Of a DNA stretch of 64,000 nucleotides, positions 11,318-23,920 are shown one piece after another. Under the pieces are notes generated by a model. It had not been told where the DNA came from. It searched no databases and saw only the letters and a list, made by a program, of their open reading frames with translations. The translations under genes were made by a program, and so were the position numbers. Each line of letters begins with the position of its first letter. Position 1 is the stretch's first letter. Source of the DNA: Erythrophleum ivorense (lineage: Eukaryota > Streptophyta > Magnoliopsida > Fabales > Fabaceae); assembly GCA_026724425.1 (NCBI GenBank), contig JAIUCV010000276.1, positions 930,001 to 994,000 on the forward strand. The letters are read 5' to 3'.

Positions 11318-13459
11318 ACCATCGCTATCTTTAATGAGTATTATTGTTAAAATATCTATATATAATAATTTTAATATAAAAAATAAAATAGTTTTTTTTA
11401 ATTAATAGATTCAGTTATTATTTTAATTTCTAAATTAATTTTTTATTTTAATCCATTAACCTTTCGGTTTAATTCATTCCTGAACTTTCAATCTCTACCA
11501 TCATTTCTTAACTTTTTTAGTATTTCAAAATAATTCTTAATGAATATAATAAAAAATGATGAAGACTACATAAAATAAAATTTAATAGATTGAATTAAAA
11601 CAAACAAATAAATTAAATAAAGCTTGAATCATTTTTCTTTTGACTATTAACCAAAACTTTTAATACACCATAACCAAATAATATAATTTTTATGCCAAAT
11701 TTTTTAGTCCTTGAGTGATTAAAGAATATTTAGAATTTATAAACCAGATCTTATTTAAAATTTAAATATTATAGATTTATAAACTATAACTAAGAAATAT
11801 AAGTAATGAGAATTACAAAATTAATTAAAAGAAAAACTCAAAAAAGTGATTAAAGAACTTGGAAAGAGTGAGTAGAGAAATAGGTACTGTCAATGATTCA
11901 AACTCTTTAATATAATAATAATAATAATAATAATTCCGTTCACCATACTCCTAATTGAAGTAACCTCATTTCTTTACTTTGTTTCAATTTTTAGTTAATA
12001 GGAAAAACAATTTGTTTAATATTATAAACTAAGCAACTTAATTAGTTATTGAATCAATTAATTATTTAAATGAATGTTAAGAAATTTGATAATTGCACAC
12101 TAACTCACATGTTTATTTTTTGTAAATATCATCATTATCAAACAGAGCAACGAGATGGGAAGACTAGAAGAAAAACACGCAAAGGCATATCTAGAAAATT
12201 GGACATGAAAAAATTGTGTTCAAATTCTCTGCTTATTCTTTTCAGGATGAATATGATACTTACTTTGGATAATGTGAATTTTAATTTTTTTAAATTTTTT
12301 TAATTCAATCATTATAATTATTTTTTTATTTTTATCAAAATAAAAAATAATATTTAAAATATAGACTATCTAAATCAAATTTAAATAATCTAAAATTCAT
12401 TTTTGAAGGATGAGTAGAGGATCTATTTTAGATAACCACCAAAGCAACTTTAGTGTGAAATTTAAATTTACAAAAATACGAATGATTAGAAAATTCTTAT
12501 TAGGGGTTGTTTGATAGTTAGATGGAAATAGAAAATTAATTGAAAATTTTTGTGTAATATTTATTATATTATATTATTATTATTTAATGGTGCTTGTCTC
12601 TTTTTATTATTTTTTTAAAATATAGGCATGATGGTCGTTAAATCCATTCTATTTACTTCTTTTTTTTTCATTTTTATTTCCATTTCCATGTCTAATATTT
12701 TATGTACTAAACAATTTCTTTCACCTAGGTTAATCTGCATTGAACTAAACATGAATTTTTACTTTGTCAAATCCAAAACCTCACACTCAACTTGATATAA
12801 TTAGAATTGGAAGATAGCTCAAGGCTTCTCTTTACTTGTCAATGATGATGTAAGCATGGTGAAGTAATAATCTATTACATAGAATCCAAGCAAATATCTC
12901 AACAACAAAAACACACATCAAACAAAGAAAGGAAAAAAATAACATAAAGATTTAATATGGTCCGATCTTTCAAATAGACCTACATTTATAATCCTAATAA
13001 GAATAACCCTACTAAAATGTTTAACTCCTACAGTTTTTGAATAAAAAAATTGCAAAACCTTTATTATTTATAACTATTTAATACACTAATTACACCTTTG
13101 TAATAGTGCTATGAGTGGGCTTATTGTAGTACTTAAACCAATAGCTTAAGGCCCTTATTTATAGCACTCTATATACCTCCTTCTCTTTAACTCTTTAACT
13201 GATTAATGTGGGACTCTGGAGATCACTGCCAACAAATCTTCCTTTTTTTCCAAAGTTCCAAATACCTCTTCTTCATCTGAAAACTAAACTCTCTCCTTAG
13301 ATTTTTAAATGTCTTTTCTTCTACTACAATTTATCTTTGTCGAGATACTCATCTAAGTAGTAAATGTTCTTTCATTTTTTTTCCTTCCTCACATGACTAA
13401 GTCTCGAACCTTGTATACTTTGCACTAATCCCTCAGGCCAACATACCTGTAATATTATT
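11318..13459 (+). repeat. Tandem duplication, unit 1
   Basis: From CTATCTTTAATGAGTATT this stretch aligns by eye with 13479 onward through host AT-rich DNA and on into a copia LTR. Shared landmarks include TTTATGCCAAATTTTT (about 11690 and 13840), GGGTTGTTTGATAG (about 12504; GGGTTGTTTGGTAG at about 14682) and GGCATATCTAGAAAATTGG (about 12183 and 14330). Unit 1 ends inside copia internal sequence (copia match ends about 13459), so the copia was present before the duplication. No gene is seen in the host part. Confidence 0.75.
12893..13459 (-). mobile_element. Copia fragment: LTR plus start of internal region
   Basis: Minus-sense copy of the copia at 23024-24928. The LTR (about 12893-13231) starts TGTTGGCAGTG on the minus strand; the adjoining 13232-13459 matches 23192-23415, which is the protease region of that element. 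It stops abruptly where duplication unit 2 begins, so it is a truncated copy. Confidence 0.65.
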
Positions 13460-13469
13460 GTTAAAATAT

Positions 13470-15252
13470 TACCAACACTATCTTTAATGAGTATTATTGT
13501 TAAAATATCTATATATGATAATTTTAATATAAACAATAAAATAATTTTTTTAATTAATAGATTCAGATATCATTTTAGTTTTTAAGCTTTTTTATTTTAA
13601 TCAATCAACTTTTCAATTTAATTTATTCCTGAACTTTCAATTTCTACCATGATTTCCTAACTTTTTTTGGTATTTCAAAATAATTCTTAATGAATATAAT
13701 AAAAAATGATGAATATGACACAAAATAAAATTTAATAGATTGAATTAAAACAAATAAATAAATTAAATAAATCTTGAATCATTTTTCTTTTGACTATTAA
13801 TAAAAAATTTTAATACACCATAACCAAATAATATAATTTTTATGCCAAAATTTTTACTCTTTGAGTGATTAGAAAATATTTAAAATTTATAAACTAGATC
13901 TCATTTAAAATTTAAATATTATAGATTTATAAACTATAACTAGGAAATTTAAGTAATGAGAATTACAAGATTAATTAAAAGAAAAACTCAAAAAAAGTAA
14001 TTAAAGAACTTGAAAAGAGTGAGTGGGGATATTAGTAGTGTTAATGATTCAAACTCTGCAATATAATAATAACAATAATTACGTTCACCAAACTCCTAAT
14101 TGAAGTAACCTCATTTCTTTATTTTGTTTCAATTTTTAGAGAATATGAAAAAGAAGTCGTTTAATGTTATAAACTAAGCGACTTAATTAGTTATCGAATT
14201 GATTAATTATTCAAACAAAATGTTAAGAAATTCAATAATTGCACACTAGCTCACACGTTTATTTTTGGTATATGTCATCATTATCAAATAGAGTATCGGT
14301 ATGTAAATACTAAAAGAAAAACACTCAAAGGCATATCTAGAAAATTGGATATTAAAAAAGTGTGTCCAAATTCTCTGCTTATTCTTTTAGGATGAATATA
14401 GTAATTATTTTGGATAGTTTAAATTCTAATTTTTTTATTTCAATCATTATTTTTTTAAGTTGTAATTTGAAAAATTATTTTTATTTTGTATTCTATTTTT
14501 ATCAAAATAAAAAGATAAAACTGAAAACATTTAAAATATAAACTGTCCAAATTAAATCTAAATAGTCTAGAGTTTAATCTTAAAGGATGAGTAAGGGATT
14601 CATTTTAGATAATCACCAATGCAACTTTAATGTGGAATTTAAATTTACAAGAAAAATGAATAATTGAAAATTTCTTATTAAGGGTTGTTTGGTAGTCAAT
14701 GAAAATAGAAAAATGATTAAAAAATTTTATGTAATATCCATTATATCCTTATTATTATTATTTAATGGTGACTGCCTCTTTTTATTATTATTTTTTAAAT
14801 ATAAGCATGATGGTCATTTTTTATCCATTCCATTTAATTCTCTTTTTTTTCATTTCTATCTACATACTTAATATTTTGCATACTAAACAAATTTTTTCAC
14901 CTAACCTAATCTGCATTGAACTAAACATGAACTTTTAGTTTGTCAAATCCAAAAGCTCACAATCAACTTAAGATAGCTAAAATTGAAAGATAGCTCATTA
15001 AGACTCTCTCTTTGCTTGCCAATGATGATGCAAGAACGCTAAAGTAATAATCTATTACTTAGACCCCCAGTAAAGACCTTAACAACAAAAGCACACATAA
15101 GAAAAAGAAAAGAGAAAAAAAAAACACAAAGATTTAATGTGATTTTATGCTTGAAATAGACCTATATTCATAATTCTAATAAGAATAATTCTACTAAAAT
15201 TTGTAACTCTTACAATATTTTAATAGAAAAATTGTAAAACCTTTGTTGTTCA
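13470..15252 (+). repeat. Tandem duplication, unit 2 (host part and start of LTR)
   Basis: Second copy of 11318-13085, with scattered substitutions and small indels. It continues into the copia 3' LTR at about 15066 and is then cut at 15252 by the hAT insertion, resuming at 23024. No gene seen in it. Confidence 0.75.
15066..15252 (-). repeat. Copia 3' LTR, distal part
   Basis: Matches the distal part of the LTR at 24596-24928 (shared ACACAAAGATTTAATGTG and the following text). The LTR is interrupted at 15252 and its other part is at 23024-23191. Confidence 0.6.
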
Positions 15253-15289
15253 TAGGGGTATTCATTGACCTGTTAGACCTTAGGTGTAA

Positions 15290-16040
15290 CATCTGATCCA
15301 TCCGCAAACGTGAGAAACGCTGATACGATATCAATAGGTATGCCCATTGAAGCACAATAAGCTCGAGAAACCCTCATCCATCAAGAAATCCAAATCAGTC
15401 AAAAGCCTATGATTCAAGTCCAAATGGCTCATGAAATGATACCCTATGCTCAAGAGACCCAAATTGTATTAGTATATGTCCAAAAATCTTAAGATAATAT
15501 CTATGTTGGACATCGACCCAAGTTTAGAGCCCAAGATCCATATTTGATCAATATCTCTTTAAAGATGCAAAAGTAGAAGTCTAAGTAGAAGCCCAATGTC
15601 CTAAGAAGGTCCATGGAACAACAACTAGTCAATATCCAACATGTTGAAGGCCCAATACAGTTATACACATATAAGAGGAGTGCCAAGGCCCAATTGGAGT
15701 CCAATTGCAAGAGATTAAAAATTATGTGTCAATCATGTGATTTTTAATGAAGTATAAGTATCCTATGTGACTATTTAAAGGAATTGATTAGTTTTGACTA
15801 GGATTTCTTGAGAATTTTATTTTTTTATTTATTTTATTATTTTTAAGACTTAGTCAAAGAACTTATCTAGGAAATTAAGTTAAAATTAATATCCTAATCT
15901 TATTCCTTGATTTTAGGCACTATTTTAAATATTTTTAATTAGATTTTAGTATTTTACTTTTATTATTATTACTTTGCCTATAAAAGGCTCCCTATTATAC
16001 TTTATTTAAAAGATTATGAATGAATGAATTTAAGTATTAT
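15290..16040 (+). repeat. Gypsy LTR, inverted partial copy (left arm)
   Basis: Reverse-complement partner of 17985-18757 (landmarks GCCTATAAAAGGCTCCCTA near 15977 and AGGGAGCCTTTTATAGGC near 18033). It carries the TATA-like CTATAAAAGG. The arm stops at 16040 near the R region, so the U5 part is missing. Confidence 0.7.
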
Positions 16041-16890
16041 TCAAAAAAAAAAATTGGGTAGATTCTTTGAAAACAAATCTTTACATACCTGCAAGGAGTT
16101 AGAACTAACAATAGACAAAGATGAGTTAAGATTGTTAGTAGATAAACAAACATCCTTACACATGCTCTCAACCTCTCTTTTTTCATCAAACTTGCTCATA
16201 CTCATGCTTTTCTCACAACTGTCTTGCTCTTTCTTTTCACTTATACTTTTTTCTTTTTCAATCTCATATTTTTCTCTATCTAACACATGTTCTCTCTCTC
16301 TTTTTCTTCTGCTCTCTCCTTTTCTTTCATTTTATATGCTTGTACTATCCTCATTTGATCCTCATAAGTATCCATAGGATCAAGAGGTACCAATACATGA
16401 TTTTTTTCATTGAATACAAATAAATAGCAATAGCAATACTTGTACTTATGCTTAACATATTTAGCTTTTCTCATATGTTTTTATGGTTTACCAAGCATAA
16501 TATGTCCATTAGACATAGGAACTATATCACATAACATTTTATCATGATATTTACCAATGGAGAAAGAAATCAAAACTTGCTTATTAACTCTAAATTCAAC
16601 ACTACCCTTCAATAAGGTATAGAGCCTAAGATGCTTTATAGTAGGCAAGTTTAATTTCTCAATAAGCAAGGTACTAATAACATTTACATAACTACTATTA
16701 TTAATAGCCATACTACAAACTTTCTCTTTGATAAGGCATCTAGTATGGAAATCAGGGGATGCTTTTTCCTTGTCTTGTCCTGTAAAGTTGGTATTAGATT
16801 AGAATGCATCCAACCTTGCATAAGATTGCTTGAATCGCTCTTTGTTAGCCTCTTCAAAGAATTTGTACTCATTAGACATCTTGTCACCTG
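16041..16890 (-). pseudogene. Ty3/gypsy gag-protease remnant
   Basis: Three broken minus-strand frames follow one another. 16684-16887 ends with FVVWLLIIVVM, which looks like the gag end. 16481-16711 carries NNSSYVNVISTLLIEKLNLP, VNKQVLISFSIGKY and a final HIMLGKP, the typical order of the plant gypsy retropepsin (the 'D.GS..N' start is altered to N-S-S here, and 'hillGRP' is the end). 16280-16474 has LVPLDPMDTYEDQ, the linker seen after protease. 16041-16286 is a charged linker. Reverse transcriptase and integrase are absent; the inverted LTR follows instead. Confidence 0.75.
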
Positions 16891-17750
16891 AAAAGTTAGT
16901 CAAAGAAGGAAAGAAAAATAGGACCTCACACACTCTTCTCACATGTTTACACTCATGAATAGTAATTCACTCGTATTTACTCTCAAAATTTGGCTTTTAT
17001 TAAGATGGTAGACTCTATCCTTTTACCACTCAATAATTTGCTTCTTACAAGTGTTCTAAGCAAGTTACAAGCAAATCAAATGAAAGATCATACTAGTGGC
17101 AATCAAAATACTAGAATCCTAAAATATAAAATATCAAAGAATCAAAAAAAGGAGAAAAAGAAGTGTGTAACAAAAAGGGAAACAAGGAAGAAAGGGAGAT
17201 TTGGATGGCTTGGAAGGAAGGAGAAGGAAAGGGAAAATCTAAAAATAAGAAATTTTAAGAATAGGAAACTACTTGAGAACCAAGTTAATCAAAATAGGAA
17301 ACTACTTGCAATTCAAGTTTGGAACAATTAGAAAAGAAAATCTTTACTTAAATGCAAATAGGAAAGTAGATAACTTGATAGCTACTTAATGCAATCAAAT
17401 TAGTAAATTAACTCCAATTAGAAAATTGACTCTAATTAGGAAATTAACTCCAACTAGGAAACTAACTCCACAACTTGCAACTTTTTTTTTCACTCTTTCT
17501 TTCTTTTTATTTTATTTGAATTTTTTTTTTATTTTTTTTTTTGAATTTTTTTCTTTTTTCTTCTAATTTTTTTTTTGAGTATCACACACTCTTTTTTTTT
17601 TGAATGAATATAAAGGCACACAACAATGGAAGAGAGAAGAAGATGGAAGACAAAGGTGAAGATGAAAAAGGTAACACAAATGGAAGGAAAGAAAGTATGA
17701 AGAACAATGATAAGGAAACACAAAGATATACCTTGTACTAGCGAATCAAA
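16891..17750 (-). other. Gypsy internal region, degraded
   Basis: Lies between the primer site and the gag-protease remnant and should hold the 5' leader and most of gag, but no gag domain is recognisable. It has short near-repeats of AATTAACTCC(A/T)A type around 17400-17470 and long T-rich runs at 17480-17590. Confidence 0.4.
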
Positions 17751-17762
17751 ACTCTGATACCA
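17751..17762 (-). other. Primer binding site, tRNA-Met type
   Basis: TGGTATCAGAGT on the minus strand, 11 of 12 identical to the usual site, two bases after the CATCA end of the LTR at 17765. Confidence 0.75.
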
Positions 17763-17764
17763 AA

Positions 17765-18757
17765 TGATGCGAGACCATCTAGGAACCTTGTCCTAGGAAC
17801 CTTCAACAAGGTGACACTTTACCCCAGACTGACTAGAAAACAAAAATGTTAGTCAAAGGAAAGACCCTAAAAGAACTTGTCTCTCTTAAAACCCTAGTCT
17901 CAAGACGCCACAAAGGAAGATTAATTTTTTGATAAGTCACGTGAACTCTCAGAGAACACAAAGAAGCAAAAGTCTCACAAAGTATTGAATAATATTTAAA
18001 TTCATTCATTCATGATCTTTTAAATAGAGTACAATAGGGAGCCTTTTATAGGCAAAGTAATCATAATAAAAGTAAAATACTAAAATCTAATTAAAAATAT
18101 TTAAAATGGTGCCTAAAATCAAGGAATAAGATTATGATATTAATTTTAACTTAATCTCCTAGATAAACTCCTTGACCAAGTCCTAAAAATTAATAAAATA
18201 AATAAAAAATGAAATTCTCAAGAAATCCTAATTAAAACTAATCAACTCCTTTAAATAGTCACATAGGATGCTCATGCTTCATTAAAAATCATATGATTGA
18301 CACATGATTTTTAATCTCTTACAATTAGACTCCAATTGAGTCTTGGCACTCCTCTTATATGTGTATAACTGTATTGGGCCTTCAATATGTTGGATATTGA
18401 CTAGTTGTTGTTCATGGACCTTCTTAGGACATTGGGCTTCCACTTAGACTTCTACTTTTGCATCTTTAAAGAGATATTGATCAAATACGGATCTTGGGCT
18501 CTAAACTTGAGTCGACGTCCAACATAGATATTATTTTAAGATTTTTGGACATATACTAGTACAATTTGGGCCTCTTGAGTATAGGGCATCCTTTCATAAG
18601 TCATTTGGACTTGAATCATAGGCTTTTGACTGATTTGGATTTCTCAATGGATGAAGGCTTCTCGAGCTTGTTGTGCTCCAATGGGCATGCCTATCGATAT
18701 CGTATCAAACGCGATATTTGGCTTCTCTGTAAACGTACAAAACACACCGGATATTAA
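17765..18757 (-). repeat. Gypsy 5' LTR (right arm)
   Basis: Minus-sense LTR, about 990 bp, ending CATCA just before the primer site. It contains GCCTATAAAAGGCTCCC as the TATA region. Its start, around AATATCCGGTG at 18757, is placed by comparison with the left arm at 15285 and is approximate. Confidence 0.65.
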
Positions 18758-21700
18758 AGGAAATCCTCAAGAGTGAATGATTTGAGGTCAAATAAGATTA
18801 GAATAAAATTTTAAATAATAAAAAATAAGAATTTGAGTTTTGAGTTGCCTAGAAACTAGGGTCAAAGTGGTTCAAAAAATAAGCCAAGAGCATAATGGCA
18901 TTTTCGTAAAATACAGGAAACTTTTGAAAAACTCACAGAAGGACTTTTTAAATAGAAAATTTAAACTTTTTGGAATTCTTAGAGGCTCTAGAAATTGTGA
19001 GAGCCCCTAGGACAATTGAAACTCTTCCGGTGAGTGATTTCGGCCGTCAGTTGATCAAAACTTTGACCGAACTATTTGAAATGATTTTAAATTCAAATTA
19101 AGTTATTTCAAAGCTATTTTATAAATTATAGGACTCAAGTTTTATAATGAAAAAAATAGTTCTAAAAAATGAGTTAAAATGAGTCTTAAATGAATTAGTC
19201 AAGAATGAAGGACAAAAGTGACATTTTTAAAAAGTTTTTATGAATCCCTTTTTGATATATGAAGCATTTCTCTTCTCCTTCATCTTAACAGACCCTTAGT
19301 TCTACCTAAACCAGAGAGAGAAGCCAAAGAAGAGAGATGCACTAGGAGAGAGCTTAAAGAGGAAGAAAAACCAAGAAGAAAAGGTATGAAAATCAAGATT
19401 TTTTCTAATTCTCTTTTTAGAAACTCTCTTCTCCTCCTTCCCACCTTCCTTCCTATAGTTTTTTTTTTATGAAGTGGGGTTGTTTTTGGGTCTAGTTCAA
19501 AGGGAGAAGAGTAGGAATTCAAGGAGGAGTCTATACCAAGTGAAAGAGGCTTTGAAAGAACCAAGAAACTAAGATAGTTCTTGTTTTGTTGCTTCTCCTT
19601 ACTTACTTCCTTTATGGCATTTTTGTTCAGTTTAGGGCCCATTCCATAGGAGATAAATTCTGACCTTATTAAGGTAGGATTAGGGGTTCTAAGATGTAAA
19701 GATTAGAAAGATACAAGTGGAATTAATTAAAAAGCAATAGAGAACCAAGAAGGGGAAGTTAGGGATTCAAAGACATAGGCAAAAATATGATATTATCCAA
19801 GGGTGTTCTAGGTGATGTGAGGATTTAAATGAGTTCCTAAGACCTCTAGGAAGCTTCCCAAATATGTCTTCCATCAAGGAAAAAATCAAAAAGTCCATGG
19901 GCTCTTCCTCCCTCCATAATCTCGGCCAAAGCTAGAGCAATAAGTTAAGGGATGTTTTAATTTATTTTAGGCTTGGTTTGAGACTTCATATGATGGTAGA
20001 AGGTGAGAAGAACCTTTGAAAAAAATTTAGAAGTCATAGATTAGGAGATAAGGCGATAGCTTCCATAATGTAGTCTTATGAAGCAACATGTCCCTAAGCT
20101 TTTGAAAGTGAGTGTGTGATGGCTCCAAGGACCTCAAATGAGGTCAAAAGCCTAGATATAGCAAGAGAATAGAGCCAATAACTTGAATTATGATAGTTGC
20201 TTCATTATGCCATTAATAGAACCAATATGAGATTACTGGGACAAAGTGTGTTTCTTAAGTATAAGTTTAATGTTTTGGATTGTTCCAAGAGTATAATTGA
20301 GTGTTATTTGTTATGTTTAGGCCAAGGAAATCAAGGCCCATCTAATTATGATTGTGGAACCAAGAAAGGGAAGGAATAATCAAAGTAAAGCTTGGATTTC
20401 CACCAAGGTAGCTCTCCACTCTATTCTTATTTACATTCTTAGATGTGTATGTGTCATTACTTGCTTGTGTATGCATTTGTGTCTTAAAACATGCCACTTG
20501 ATATTATGATGTTGCATTATGACCAATATGCTTCCTTGAAAGTAAATTGATTATGAAATTGCTCATAAGGGTGAAGTGATGCCAAAAGTCCCTTAATATG
20601 GGTGAGGAGATGTCAAAAATCTCTAAACATGGGTGAGACAAGGCCAAAAGTCTCATGGATATGTGAGTCTAAGTCAAAAGTCTCATGGATAGATAAGGCC
20701 AAGTCAAAAGCCTCTAGGCCAATGATGAGCTAATCCAAAAGTCCTAGAAATTGAGTGAGGCTAAACTAAAAATTCCTAGAGCTTATTTTTAACTTTGGTG
20801 TAACCTTGTGGCATGGAAATGTTAAATTGAATTCTTTATGGTTATGTTAGATTACATACTTGCACTTCTTAACATGTATGCCTTGAATGTGTACTTAAAT
20901 AGGTGTATAAGTTATTGAGATTCCATGAATTTCACCCCCTTCCCTCTCCCATCTCATATTGTCTAGGTGGAGCTTAAAAGCCAAAGAATGAAGGTCATGA
21001 AGCATAATTAGTCATTTCTTGATATTCTATAGTGTTATGTATAACTTTTGATATAAAAGAATGTTAAAGTGTTTATATACATATTATTTTTGAGTAGTAA
21101 ACATTTAAGCAAATGTAAGAGCATGTACGGATGATGTATGAACCGAAGTTGATGGCAAAGTAATGGTAGAATGTGATTTGATTACTTAAGAGCTTATATT
21201 TGCTTATGTATTCTTGCATGTGGAATAGCCAAATTGAGATACATGATGATTTAGACTACTTGGGTAATTTATATATGATGTAATTATGCTTTCAAACCTG
21301 GCCAATGAGTGCTAGAGCATGTAGGAAACCAATTAGACCATTTTTGACCCCTTTGTAGTCTTAAAATGACTATAATAGTGAGTTATGATCAAATCTATCC
21401 AAATGAACTTCTCTTAGTTTGAAATTTGGCATGCATATAGGGCTTATCTAAAGCTTTTTTGAAAGTTAAAGTCTGTATTATTTGTAGTATTAGGAAATAT
21501 TTGGTGAATTTCTAAAGTTGACAAATTTTCATAGTTTTAACACTATTATTGTGCAATTGGTTTGAATTTTCACCTCCATCATTCATGGCTCAAACGATGT
21601 CCAATAGCTATGAAATTTTATAGGCATAAACTAAAAATTTATAGTGAATTATACCAACTAGAACCACCTCAATTGGATGTTTGTAGGGGAGATATAAATT

Positions 21701-22374
21701 TTTGAAGTTTCAGATCAGTGAAAGTAATGCAGATCGACCTTGGTTACTGTTCTATCAATTTTCAAGGCCTAATACATCTGAACTGGTCTGAATTTATTTT
21801 TTTTCTAGTTAACATATGTAGTTTTCAAAATTGGTATAGTTTACTTGAATTTGATTTTCATGGAATTAGTTATAAATTTTTGAAATTTATATCAATAACC
21901 TATATTAGAAGCACTGGAAATTTGACCTTTGCCAGTTTTCTATAGTCAAAAGTGGTCCATATGAGATTTTTGTGGCTTGAAATTATTTTTAGTGTAAAGT
22001 TAACATCCAGAACTTTCCAAAAAGCTATAGGTTGCTTTATTTCAATTTTTCTAAAATTAGTTATGATTTTTCAAAGTTGCTAGTAGAAAATTAAAATTCT
22101 GACCCGAGGCTAAAATGTGAAATTCTTGGTTTTTGGCTTCTAATTCGTGGTTTATAGATTGTTTTGGGATGTTTGTGACTTGTTTAGATAGAAATAAATA
22201 GATAATGTTATCAATGAGTTCCCAAGATCCATGGATCGAAATTTGAATTTATAAAATACTATGCAACGTAAGAAAATACAATATTTTTATTCTCTTTTCT
22301 TGATTTTTCTTTGTTTGCACATGAAGGTCACCTTGGATATGGGAATATGGAATCTAATAAAGTATGGTGTAACA
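18758..22374 (+). repeat. Long solo-LTR-like repeat, copy A
   Basis: Third member of the family also present at 42523-45235 (reverse) and 48028-51132. From GAATGATTTGAGGTC it follows copy C through an AGAAG-rich stretch, the CCAAAAGTC minisatellite, CTCCCATCTC and the closing GGTGTAACA. About 45 bp of the left end are missing relative to copy C, at the border with the gypsy arm. The short frames inside (18566, 19280, 20197, 21718) have no shared coding pattern and are taken as chance. Confidence 0.6.
20565..20790 (+). repeat. Minisatellite with CCAAAAGTC core in copy A
   Basis: About seven imperfect units of 30-35 bp built on 'GGTGAGG..A.GCCAAAAGTCTC'. The same array occurs in copies B (about 44100-44290, reversed) and C (about 49550-49700). 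Confidence 0.7.
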
Positions 22375-23023
22375 CTAGGGGCCTGCTTTAACTCGGCTTA
22401 TTTGGATCGGGACAAAAATATAAATGGGTAATACTTTAAACAAAACTATATTAGGTCGGGTTGAGCTACAGGGTAAAGATATGTTCTATCCAACCTACCC
22501 TAATAGTTACTTTTTTTTTTAGTTATCAACATCTTGCCTTTTTATATATTTTGTGATTTTTATTTCATTTGATTCTCTCTGCATGCTGCAACTTTTATTA
22601 TCACTTAAGCCTTCTTTACTTCTTAATTATTTTCATTATTGATGAGTATGTTTACTAACATTTCTTTAGTTGAATAATGAAAATACAAATATTTATTTAA
22701 GGATAATTATGCTAATATAGCTTATGCTTTGCTTGATAATACTATACTATTTTTTTAATTACTGATAAAAATATAAAGATTTTAAAAGCCTATTGTTTTA
22801 AAATATATGTCTATAAGTTTGTAAAAAGATATTTTTATATTACAAATATCAGTATATGAAAAAAAAAAAGGCCTGAGTGGCCGTAACCCACTCTAACCCT
22901 ATATAAAACTGGGTATGTTTGGGTTAGGTCAAGTCATGGGTATAGAAATAAGCCTGATGTCTTAATAGGCCGACTATTTGACTTATTAAATATTTGGTCC
23001 AATCCTGCCTATGAACAACCCTA
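22375..23023. other. Right arm of the split hAT element
   Basis: Non-coding hAT DNA with motifs such as GGTCGGGTTGAGC near 22455 and GGGTTAGGTCAAG near 22921, typical of hAT subterminal regions. Ends at the inverted repeat at 23004-23023. Confidence 0.55.
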
Positions 23024-23302
23024 CTTATTCATAACTATCTAATACACCAATTACACCCTTTTGGCAATTTTATGATTGAGTTTGTTATAGTACTTAAACT
23101 AATAGCTTAGGAGTCCTATTTATAGCAATCTATATACCCCATTCTCTTTAACCTATCAATATGGGAATCTGGAGAATATTCCTAACAAATCCTCCTTTTT
23201 TCCAAAGTCCCAAATATCTCTACTTCATCTGAAAATTAAACTCTCTTCTTAGGCTTTTAAATGTCTTTTCTTTTGTTACGATCTATCTTTGGACATGCCC
23301 AT

Positions 23303-23677
23303 TTACGTAGTAAATGTTTTTCCTTTTTCTCCTTCTTTGCATGACCAAGTCTCCATCCTTGTATACTCTGCACTTATCCTTAATGCCAACATACTTGTAA
23401 TATTAGCTTTACTAGTAAGCATATACCTTACATTTGGAACTAATTTTATTTTATCATTGTAGAGCTTCATACAAATCATCCTAAAGTCTTTAATCTTTTG
23501 CTTTAGTTTGTTCCCCACATTGACATAACTAAAGCCACCCTCATTAGTTGCAGAATCCATCACCAAACTAGAATTACTCTCAATGGAAACTATATTAAAC
23601 AAGAGAAGTTCATTATCATAATTGACCAAATTTAGAGAAAAAGAATCACTCTTTGATTTACCTTTCAACTCTTTCAA
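23303..23677 (-). pseudogene. Copia protease-region remnant
   Basis: A minus-strand frame with SSLVMDSATNEGGF in place of the usual copia 'W.lDSGas.Hm' active-site box (the glycine is changed) and LVPNVRYMLTSKANITSMLA, which parallels 'vl.VRyiPeLkrNLiSlg'. In active elements this domain cuts the Gag-Pol protein. The frame ends with unrelated residues and no integrase follows. Confidence 0.65.
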
Positions 23678-23920
23678 GCTTTATAAGTCCTCTTTGAACC
23701 TTCGATAATGAAACTACATATGACCCAACAATTTACAATAATGGCACTTCACACTATTGAAATCTCTTGATTTAAATGTCGACTATCTATCACATTGGTC
23801 GCCTCTAATCTTCCTTCATTTCTCAAAGCCCTCCACAGCTAGTAGTTGACTCTCTCTAAGGCAATCTTCATTTCCCATCATCCAGTGAATCTCCTTCACA
23901 ACCCTCCTCACCTTATCCAG

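Larger units (their letters stand above)
15285..22374 (+). mobile_element. LTR-retrotransposon block nested in the hAT element
   Basis: Starts TGTAACATC and ends GGTGTAACA, with TTAGG to the left (15280-15284) and CTAGG to the right (22375-22379), a 4 of 5 match to a target duplication. Inside are an inverted-LTR gypsy segment (15285-18757) and a long solo-LTR-like segment (18758-22374). Whether this was one insertion later rearranged, or a gypsy inserted near the left end of a solo LTR, is not resolved. Confidence 0.5.
15253..23023. mobile_element. hAT-type DNA transposon split by nested insertions
   Basis: Left end TAGGGGTATTCATTGACCTG and right end, read on the other strand, TAGGGTTGTTCATAGGCAGG are imperfect inverted repeats (14 of 20). 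The flanks GTTGTTCA (15245-15252) and CTTATTCA (23024-23031) match at 6 of 8, as an aged 8-bp hAT target duplication would. The remaining hAT DNA is 15253-15284 plus 22375-23023, about 680 bp, with subterminal GGGTCGGGTT-like and AACCCAC-like motifs. No transposase is present, so it is non-autonomous. The copia LTR reads through once it is removed. Confidence 0.65.

Noticed and set aside
16024..16377. 117-codon plus-strand frame
   Set aside because: Shadow opposite the gypsy gag-protease remnant; Ser/Leu/Phe-rich composition from a pyrimidine-rich strand.
19280..19642. 120-codon minus-strand frame
   Set aside because: Lies inside a solo-LTR copy, low complexity, and no shared coding pattern was noticed in the other two copies.
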